From Moniliella sp. 'wahieum' (Eukaryota; Basidiomycota; Moniliellomycetes; Moniliellales; Moniliellaceae): 64,000 nt of DNA. Below the pieces are notes generated by a model. The model had not been told where the DNA came from and ran no database searches. It saw only the letters and a program-made list of their open reading frames with translations. This document shows, piece by piece, positions 55,735 to 64,000 of the stretch (the first letter of the stretch is position 1; every line of letters starts with the position of its first letter). The position numbers and the translations under genes were made by a program. The stretch lies in NCBI GenBank assembly GCA_003971905.1, contig RSEE01000008.1, positions 806,001-870,000 of the forward strand, read 5' to 3'.

Positions 55735-55905
55735 GCCCCTTAGGGCTAAGCCCTAGCGCTCAACAGAGCCCACACAGCAGTTGAGCGCTTAGTGCTACAA
55801 GTGTTGTTCAATGCTCAGGCGCTCAGCGCTCAGGCATCATGTTTAGTCGCTGAAGTTCAGCGCTGAGGTTCAGCGCTGGGGTTCAGCGCGCTGAGCATCA
55901 TGCAT
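55735..55905. repeat. CTCAGCGCT / GTTCAGCGCT tandem cluster
   Basis: Units such as gttcagcgctgag repeat about every 15 bases at 55855-55895, preceded by ctcaggcgctcagcgctcag. Confidence 0.6.
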
Positions 55906-56384
55906 CATGCTGAGTACACTGAGTAGTACCATGCGCGCTGCCGGTGTGTATTTTGTGCCAACGCCAGCATCAGTGAGAATCGAGACGGTCCACATGCCAC
56001 CCAGACATTGCGATGTCATCTATGATTCCACACCCCAATGCCGAGCACGGTCATAGCTGGGGTCAACAGGCGCCCGGTGCCGCTCAAGCGTTGCTGGGGT
56101 TCCGCCTTTGAGGCTGGAAGTCTGAGACTTGGCGAAGATGGTGGGGTGTGAGATCTGAGACCAAAAGAAGAGATGATGAATCAGTAAACAGTACTCAGTG
56201 AGGTCACTGGGCCCGTGAGATTGGCAAGCAGCAGCCGTCTGAGGCTCCCGTCGCTTCACTTGAAAAGCTTGAAGCCTGAACTCCCCAGGACTATATCCGA
56301 AAAAGGCCACCGTGATGGTCACACTCTTGCACGCACAGACCATCACCGAAACTTCCCTTACCACAAGCCCGCCTGCCTGTTTCT

Positions 56385-56392
56385 TTTAAATA
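56385..56392 (+). promoter_or_regulatory. TATA-like element of rhodopsin B
   Basis: TTTAAATA about 118 bases before the start codon, followed by a C/T-rich leader. Confidence 0.35.
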
Positions 56393-56509
56393 CCGGCATC
56401 TTGCCAAACGAAAGCCAATTGCAAGCTCTCTCGCTGATTACTCGCCCCTTTCACCGCTTCTCTTCCATCTCCCCTGTTTACATCGCCGCCAGTTTTCTCT
56501 CTTGCCGCC

Positions 56510-57456
56510 ATGTCTGCTCCTGGATCAAGTCCAGTATTCACCAACCCGGTCACCTCGAACGTGACCAACACCTTTAGGGGGTCTGATTTTTCCTGGGCCA
56601 TCTTCGCGGTAGCAACTCTTGTATTTGTCTTCACTCTCCTTTATACTTCATTTGCAACCCCCACCGGGAAACGGACCTTCAACTTTCTCGTCGCTGCTGC
56701 CCTGCTTTGCAATGCACTGAACTGGTTTGCCATTGCTTCCAATCTGGGTGCCATTCCTGTCACTGTCGAGTTCCGTTCGGGATCCTGGACTGGACGCGGT
56801 AACGGACGGAACAATGCTGCGACTCGCTCCATTTGGTGAGTTGGGATCATTCTCGTTTACTGGAACGTGTGCTTACCACGATTTTTTTACCCTTCAGGAT
56901 CTCTCGGTACATCGACTGGTTGATTTCGACGCCCTTCATATTTTGGCCATTCTCCTCGCCTCGCCTGTTCCCCTTTCTACAGTGTTCATGACTATCTTTA
57001 TTGAGACGGTTGTGGTGGCGCTCTCGCTCTTCGGTGCCTTGACGCCCAGCTCCTACAAGTGGGGCTGGTTTGTGCTTGGCATCTGTGGTTTGACGTGGGG
57101 TGTACTGGGTTCTGTATGGGCCGGGTTTGATTGCCGCCAAGAAGGCGGGCAAGGACGTGTTTTGGGGATACCTGCCCATGAGCGTTGCGTTTGGCGTGTT
57201 CGGAATTGTGTACGTGATTGCCTGGGGTGTCTCGTCGGGGGGCAACAACATTGCCCCGGACAGTGAGCAAGTATTCTATGGTATTTTGGACTTGGTCAGC
57301 AAGCACCTTTTGCTTCCCTACCACGTCTACAATCTGGCCTCGGTGGATTACGAGCGCTTTGGCCTCTTCTCGGCCAAGGCTTCCTTGTTTACCGATCCGT
57401 CCTTGGCGCCAGGCGAGCCTTCGGTCGAGGAGGGAAAGACGGCTGAACAGGCCTAA
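56510..57456 (+). CDS. Microbial (fungal) rhodopsin B
   Basis: Paralog of rhodopsin A, about 294 residues, with its intron (56836-56897, 62 bp) at the identical position and phase (RSIW|ISRY), so the two come from one duplication. Helix C is ISRYIDWLISTPFIFLA: the acceptor Asp is about residue 115, and the proton-donor position is Ala, as in A. Helix F has YVIAW and helix G GILDLVSKHL, with the retinal Lys at about residue 244. More than half of the residues match A across helices C-G, and the tail motif DYERFGLFSAKAS is shared. Two compensating one-base changes (a short T run near 56945 and an extra G near 57103) interrupt the frame between helices C and E and are probably errors. The N terminus and helix B (NYL/FNFL...ALNW) are also conserved. 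Confidence 0.87.
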
Positions 57457-60400
57457 TCCTGCCCCTTTTCTCTCCCCTCGCTATGCACATCCCGTGTAGA
57501 TGCACGTGAAGTGTACATGGCTGAAACAGAGTTTCACCTGGAGGAGGCGGATTCGTGGTACCTCTTATCGCGAAGAAGTTATACCAGCTCCACTACGTCC
57601 CTATTATGGACTAGATGAGCATGTTCAAACAAGATATCGCCTTTTTTTCTCAATAATCCCCCTCGCCGACCTCATGTGTGTGTCAGGCGTTTCACGTGGT
57701 ACTTACCACGGTATATACAAGACCCCCCGGGTGTGACGCGCATTTTCGACGAGGCGCTCCCTAACCCCTTTCCTTTTTTACCCTACTCCTGTCATCCCCT
57801 TTTGTGTGATTTTGAACTCGCATGTGTGCGAGGTATATTTCGGGATGTGGTATTTGATGTGGTGGCCCCTAATATGGGCCTCTTTTATTCTCATTGATTG
57901 ATCGAATTACGAGAGTGCTACTATGTAGATATGGATGCGGAAGAGACAGCCATATTTGGTAAGAAGCCACTACGATTCTCGTTGGCTGGGAAAGCACATA
58001 TATATATAGCAGGGTAGGTTGCTGGCTTCCCGGGCAGGACCTTTTCCCTATACCCGGTGGAGGACTCATGGAGGACAGAACACGTTTTATATATCCGAAG
58101 TCGAAGGAACACTGGTGTGAACACAGGAGGGCCGTGAATTGCTTTGCCGTAGTCTCGGGAAGAGCCAGGCAGCATCCGAGAAGGAGGTTGCACGTTAGAA
58201 GCCGCGGATGTCAAAGCGGAGAGTTCCGATGGCGAGGGAGGGCGAGCGAGCTGCTATTGAAAGGGCGGTTCTTCTAGAGTGGGGGCACCTATGGAAGGAG
58301 AGAAGGGAAAGGGTGGTTAGCGGCTTGGGTCACTACAATTGATGGGATCTAAGAACAAGCAGGACTTTTATAAGAGAGGGGCAAAAAAGCAATGACCATG
58401 AGATCTACAGTGTAGAGGGGAAACGAGTCAAGGAGGAGCAGTGTGAGGGCCTATCACGAAAAGCATGAGGCGAGAAACCGAGTCTAAACTCCATGTGTGT
58501 AGTATGGAGTTTAGAGGAGCTCGAGACTAATAAGAGACGATTGTCGTGGGTTTTATAGCCAGGCCGAGAAACTGAGTCACGATAGGGAAAGACAGAGAAT
58601 TTGAGTAGGGATAGTAGGGAAGGAAGTCGAGAAGCGAAAGCAACGAGATATTGAAGTAGAGGTGACTGTGCAAGGTTACTTAGTCGCTGCCCACCCGTGA
58701 CACTACAAACGTGGATGGAGTGTGAGCGTTTTTCGGCGAACCTGACTAAAAAGAATCAACTCCCTACGATAGCGAGCAGATAACAGGGAGCGGCAACCTC
58801 ACACAGCCCTTTGTGTGACCACATGTATTTCCCTGCACTCATTTCCATATATCCAACCGAAGGCATTCCAGAAGGCACGGCGAGGAAGCTCATCGTCAAT
58901 CTAGCGTGCTCTCCATTTGCAACTTCGTACTATAGTGTCAATGAAGATCATTATTCTGGACGAAAGAGAAAAACGAAACGAGAAGAAACTCAAGAGTACT
59001 AACCATTGTGCGCGCTATGAGGGGCGTGGAGTAGTGAGAGATAAGAGAAAGAGGGAGAGGTCAGGAAAAAAAAGTCCGCGGGTGGCAGCACACAGGAAGA
59101 GACGTCTTCTGAAAAGCATCATTTGGAAAAAAAACGCCGGGGGGGGATGCTTCATCATATCCTTTCCAGCGGGCGCATTGCGAAAGAAATGCCAAGTGTC
59201 ACAGGGTCTTGCCTCCCACTGTGAAATCCACGTTTCTAACCCCTTGTCAACAGTGGCAATGACGACCGCCTGAAAGTGTATACTTCCCCCCAAGACATAT
59301 ATCCGGAAAGGAGGGTTTTTTTAGCCACTGCAAAACCTGCAGCGATAAAAGGCTGCTGTAATGGATGAACCAAACAGGGGTGAGCACAAAGGTTCCTGGT
59401 GTCTATATGCCGAGTGCAAATGATGTAAGGGTTAAGTATGTTCACGAACAGAGATGTGGCATTCTCGTGAGCCTATTCTTCCGTTTTGGGAGGAGATGCG
59501 ACTGCCAGTTCTATTTGTACATTACGCCCACGCGCGCACCTCTTGCTGCGATCAACGGGGTGCACGTCTATTTACCAGTGCACTTTTGTTGTCCCCTTGG
59601 ACACATTAACAACCCGGCGAACGCATTCCCGACGAGAAGAATTAGCAGGTGCAACTGTAGAAGCTCAACGGGGCGGAAGAGACGGTGTGCAAAAATAATG
59701 TGGTTCAGGACAGCAATGCGTTTAACATCGCTTGGCTTTCTTCTCACCATGCCAGCAGCCAACAAGTGCCTCGGGCTCACCGGTTAGATTGGTATTCTCA
59801 GCCCTAGTAGCCTGTGCCTTTCATCGCGCAGCAAGTGCAGTTCTGCTCTGATGTCCTCGCTCGAGCACATATTGGCTGGCACCCGCATTCAGTCCAAAGT
59901 TGGTCTATTGCACGAGCCGGGTGCGGGTACCAATCCTCATGCTCGTTCCCTCTATGGTATTCCCGACATCGACGACCGCAACGAGAGCCGACTGCGGGGG
60001 AGGAGAACGAGGCGAGACGTGGGAGGATGGCGAGGCGTATGGGCTCCAAAGAGTGACGGGGCCTGGACCATTTGGAGGATGAAGAACCGAAGTGTGAACC
60101 ACACTTTGCGAGAACTCTCGCGGGCACAAAGATGCGATGTACGTACCGGCAAAAAGTGGTACACAAACTCAAAAAAGAGAGCCGCAACGCTTTTGGAATG
60201 CCGCGAGAAGGAGGCGCTTCTCGACTGTATATATTAGAACGAGCCGAATGCGACAAGAATGCCAAGTTCCAGGGACGTACTCAAGCGCCTTTGTTCCCAT
60301 ATGTTGGTCATGACGAACGCGAAAAGAGATGATTACGCCACCAAGATGGAAGAAAGCAAGGCGTTCATTGGGCACAGAGGACAAAAAATTATATAGTTTT

Positions 60401-60818
60401 TTTCCCTCGGAGAGATGGGCCATAACGACATGCTTACCACTGCCATTCGTGTCCAAGCGCACTACATACGATTTGGAAGCGAATGGCGGGCGCCAGAGGG
60501 TTCTGACTTCGGCTGTGGGGACTCCACGGGTTTCTAATTGGGGCTTTTTGCCTCCAGCAGCAATTCACCCTCCGTCAGAAATGAGCAGCATAGGCCACAG
60601 CAGTTCCTTTTATCCAAACGGTCAAGTTCGGTAGTAAACGATATGAATGCGACAGCAGAGATGGTTGCAACAGAGACCCTGCTCGGATCGAGGTGACACG
60701 GGGAAAGATGTAAGAGAGGAGCCACTGCCAGACAACGTTTTTTCAACATCGAGTGTGGGACTGGCGGGGCACAGGAGAGCGTGAGCTGCAAGGAGATCGC
60801 AGTGTGACACGGTGACAT
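57457..60818. other. 3.4-kb gene-free stretch
   Basis: Short unrelated frames only; base composition is closer to even than in the genes. Purine-rich runs (58260-58650, 59030-59110) and a few poly-A or poly-G runs. A frame at 59851-60237 is open on both strands and not convincing. No repeats of the 52-56 kb families were noticed here. Confidence 0.5.
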
Positions 60819-63800
60819 GTGGCCATGCGACAGTTGGTTGAGCGCTCCCCACAAGCCCAGCCACACACGGCGCCAGTGGCTCCACCCCCCCGTCGGCAGT
60901 ACGCAGATCCCGCCACACTGTTCCCCTGCCACGGCTGCCACGAGCCGCAGCCTCTGGCTACTCCAGCACAGCGCCAGTTTGCCCAGGCACGCCGCCCGCG
61001 TGTGGGGCAGACATTACGCTCGTCACGTGTCACGCAGCAGAGCGCACTAGCCCATCGCCACAAATTTCTTCCGCGTTTACTTGGGTCCCCCCGCCTCTTC
61101 ACCATCACCTCCATCTCCGCCTCCACGTCCCCCACATGCCACTCGCCTGCCCTTACCGGGTCGCCCCCCGCCCCTGCCGATTCGCGGCCGCGCAGGCCTT
61201 CGCTCTCTCTTTCTGGCCTTGTCCGCCGCCATCGCTCCAGCTCGGGTGCAGGCCAAGCGGCAGAAGGTGCGACCGCTTTCGTCCCGCCTCCTGTCCCACC
61301 TCTTCCCGAGCTGGATAGGGACGCTCCGCCCCATTGCCACCGAAGAACCGAGCATCCAGCCCACTATTCCCTTGCTCCAGAAGCCCCCGCTGATATGGCT
61401 TCTGCCCTTTTGGAAGAGGTCGAAGTAGACGACCCTGGCACAAGCGGAGCCACCTCCTATCTACCCCCACACTTTCGCCCCACCTTCTTTTGATCCGAGA
61501 TACCTATCCTCCACTTCCGCCACTGGCAAGCCTCCTCTCCCACCCTGCCCGATCGCCTCCTTCACACCCGGCCAAACTATCAGCGAGCTTCCTTGGGCCC
61601 AGGATGCATCTGCTGCACCATCAAGTGCTCAACCCCCGGTTGCGCCAGGAACGTTGCCTTACTCTCGACTTTGCCTGGGGGGTTTCCCTGGTCCCAATCT
61701 CTCCACCCTCGTCTCCGGCTATCCCTGCCCCTTCCCCACGCATTCCCCAAGTCCCCCTGCGCCCGTTATTTCCAAGTCGCCCTCACCCTCGCCGCGGCCC
61801 CTCATCCAAACATATGTACGCCCGCCGGTTGCAGCGGCGTCCGAGAAAGAGGAGGTAACAAACGCCAGCTCTAAGCCTCCAATCATCCTTTTGAACCAAG
61901 AGGAAGCTCTAGCCCGCCAGATGGCTGACCGCAATGCCCGGCCTGAAGCCCAGCACACTGGTCATTCCGAAAGCACTGATACCTTCTCATCGGCGACAGG
62001 GAGTACAGCCGCCAGCATGCACACTACGGAGAGTGTATACACTTCCCTGACCACGAACGTCTCGACCCGAGGAGAAATGGAGCCGCGTAACACGCCTTAT
62101 GTGTGCGCTCTGTGCCTATCTCCTCCCGAGAGCGACTCTGTGTTGCCGGTCAAGCTCGTCTGCTCTCATCTTGCCCACGATGAATGCGTGGTTGCTCTTC
62201 TCTCGTCTCCTGTGTCTTCCGACGCACCAGTTTGCAAGTTGTGCCCTCTACATCCTTCCCATGTGGATACTGGTAGTGCTCCCCAACAGCGCCGCCCCTC
62301 GGCTCCCAAGATTCTGGAGCCAGTTGCGGCCAACCCTGTACTAGATGCTCCCAACTCGGCCCTAAACTCGTCCGCGGTTGTTGGGGCCAATCCGGAACGG
62401 GATTATTATCCCAATGGGCATCCACCTGCACACCAGGCGGCAATGCACAATACCCCAGATCCGGCTGCTACCACTGAGCTCAGTCCGGGATCCCCACAGT
62501 CCTTATCCTCACATTCCCATGGTTCTTCCCGAGGCCGGTTCCTCCTAAGCCATCTGGGCCTTGCGCGGCACAAAAAATCGCACGGTGCCGAGCATGGAAT
62601 GCCGCCCCCTGACCCTGCATTTCAAGTGCACACGACGGGAGCAGCAGATGTTCTCATGGCTCAGCTCAATCGGCAGCTCCACCCTAAGCCTACACCGCCA
62701 CCCCGAGCCCCTACTGTTGCCGCATCCAAGGTCGAACCAAAGCTTGGGCCTGAGCATGGGCCTGAACCGGCGCCGGAGTTGGAGGCTGGGTCTGAACCTG
62801 AAACGGAACCTCAACCCGAGTCCGAATCTGAGTATCACCCTCGGTCTACGTTTAAGCCCAAACTGATCTCAAGCATCCTCCGAGTTCAAAGAGGAATCCA
62901 TGGCGGCATCCCACAGCAAAATCAAGTCCTTGTTCAAAACAAAGCCCAAGCATCCATCTCAACCCGAGCCTAACGTCAGCTCTCGTCCTTGTCGACCGCC
63001 AATGCCTGGGGAGAGTCGGGGCGAAAACCGAACGGGGGGAGCCCGGCCTCAAGCGGAGAAAGTCCCTGGCCATCTGAACGTCCTTTTACGCCTGAACTCG
63101 AAGGGTGCCGGTGAGCAAACGTACAACACCGGTTGGTCCTGATCCCGTATTTCCTACGCGACAGAGTATGGATGAGAGCAGAGTTCGTCGCCCTGATAGG
63201 AGTTTCGCCCGCCCAGCCACGGCTTCGATCGCGAGCAGCAAGCATGGACAAGCCACGATCGCCCAGATTTGACCCAGGGGACTGCAACGACCCCAAGGTT
63301 CTGGCAGGGTCACAAGTGTCCATTTTGGCGTATCGCAAGCCAGAGCCGTATGAGCAAGCTCGTGGACGCTGAAGGTTCACGACTAGAGTCGGTCGCCACG
63401 CTGGAGTCTACTTATGGCCTTCCCGAGCTGGCGGACCATGTGGAGGTCACGCAAGGCAACCAAACCGCGTATTTTATGTGGTCGTGTTTGCTCAAGCCTT
63501 GGGACTGTACGCTGAAAGTGCAGACGACGAAGGCCTAAGCGACGCATCCTGTCACTCAAAGGTCGCATTTCTTCCACCATTACCCCAAGATCACGCTCAC
63601 GCCACCCCCCCGGTCCTTATGGCGCGGGACTCTCGCCTACGCTCGGTTCACATCCGCCTGGATCAGTCGCGATGTACGTTAACGTTTCCCTCCTCGTCCC
63701 AGGCCAACAAGTGGTTCTGTCGCTTGAATTACTTGTCGGCCCGAGCCAATGGCTACCAGCGCGAAAGAGCCCCTCCCCTTCGGCCCCTCCGTCCATTTAT

Positions 63801-64000
63801 CCGACCGCGCAGCCAGTCGACTGGGGCAAGGCGTCCGTCGCGGGCAGCGCAACCGCCCGTGCCGCCACTGCCGCGTATTCATGTGCGCGACCCATCTGGC
63901 CGCATCACCCATCCTTCACCTCCGCTGTCTTCGTCTCGCTCTGGGCGTGGTCCGTCCTCCCCTTCTGTCCCTCGTTCGCCCTTGGCTTCCTCTCCTTCTT
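60819..64000 (+). CDS. RING and PH-like scaffold protein, 3' end missing
   Basis: A long Ser/Pro-rich protein cut by the right edge; the true start lies somewhere between 60819 and 61390. A RING-type zinc-binding region at about 62095-62265 reads YVCALCLSPPESDS, then LVCSHLAHDEC and APVCKLCPLHPSH, that is CxxC ... CxHxxHxxC ... CxxC. After a low-complexity Pro/Glu stretch and a basic segment (KIKSLFKTKPKHP) comes a region near 63370-63740 that ends like a PH domain (LTFPSSSQANKWFCRLNYL). RING plus PH in a Ser/Pro-rich protein recalls the Far1/Ste5 pheromone-MAPK scaffolds, but I see too little to name it. Frame changes occur near 61480, 62960, 63120, 63270, 63540 and 63680. The first half is unconserved-looking and its start is open. 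Confidence 0.6.

Larger units (their letters stand above)
51790..56509. other. 4.7-kb gene-free, repeat-rich spacer between rhodopsin genes
   Basis: No credible gene on either strand. The interval is packed with several short repeat families: AGTCACT-type heptamers, CTCAGCGCT/GCCTGAGGC decamers, GTTCAACGTT palindromes, AAGCTTGAAGCTT units and a CATGATGATG imperfect palindrome. It forms the common upstream region of the two divergent rhodopsin genes. Confidence 0.7.

Noticed and set aside
51790-56509. Transposon in the rhodopsin spacer
   Set aside because: No transposase or reverse-transcriptase frame, no long terminal repeats and no clear target duplications.
59851-60237. 128-residue + strand frame
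   Set aside because: The opposite strand is equally open, with no family match and no splice or promoter context.

Overview
This is nuclear DNA of a fungus, most likely a basidiomycete. The genes are close together, carry few introns (about 50-100 bp, donors mostly GTRNGT, branch sites like CTAAC, acceptors YAG) and encode a conserved fungal set: RPB2, TEF1, RPL2, CWC25, IML1, SLY1, OCT1, YET3, DSC3, FSH1. The low intron number and the intergenic heptamer repeats suit Ustilaginomycotina better than mushroom-type fungi, but I cannot name a genus. I see no rRNA or tRNA gene, CRISPR array, retroelement or intact DNA transposon.

Layout. 1-3.7 kb: end of a disordered Ser/Pro-rich protein (left edge cut). 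4.9-7.3 kb: FSH-type serine hydrolase and ribosomal protein uL2, both +. 7.6-12.7 kb: RPB2 (-), interrupted by an intein of about 410 residues. 13.1-15.4 kb: splicing factor CWC25 and mitochondrial acyl carrier protein (+). 15.8-23.9 kb: exosome cofactor LRP1 and GATOR1/SEACIT subunit IML1 (-). 25.6-27 kb: TEF1 (+). 28-32.8 kb: choline-phosphate cytidylyltransferase and mitochondrial intermediate peptidase (-). 33.1-36.2 kb: mitochondrial uL15 and an unknown membrane protein (+). 37.8-39.9 kb: SLY1 (-). 40.3-44.6 kb: F-BAR/RhoGAP protein and a BAP31/Yet protein (+). 44.7-48.8 kb: Dsc3-like ubiquitin-ligase subunit and GTP cyclohydrolase I (-). 48.9-49.6 kb: a small unknown helical protein (+). 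50.8-57.5 kb: two paralogous microbial rhodopsins head to head around 4.7 kb of repeat-rich DNA without genes. 57.5-60.8 kb: another gene-free stretch. 60.8-64 kb: a RING plus PH-like scaffold protein cut by the right edge.

Most genes are housekeeping and do not form one pathway. Local groupings are two mitochondrial genes (OCT1, MRPL10) on a shared 317-bp divergent promoter, several secretory-membrane genes (SLY1, YET3, DSC3), and the rhodopsin pair.

Many highly conserved genes (RPB2, TEF1, RPL2, PCT1, OCT1, the RhoGAP gene) contain scattered one-base indels, while others (CWC25, ACP, SLY1, FOL2, YET3, rhodopsin A) read cleanly. This points to sequencing or assembly error rather than gene decay, so coordinates given for affected genes are spans. 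The most notable features are the RPB2 intein, whose endonuclease looks degenerate, and the rhodopsin pair, which keeps the retinal lysine but lacks the usual proton donor.
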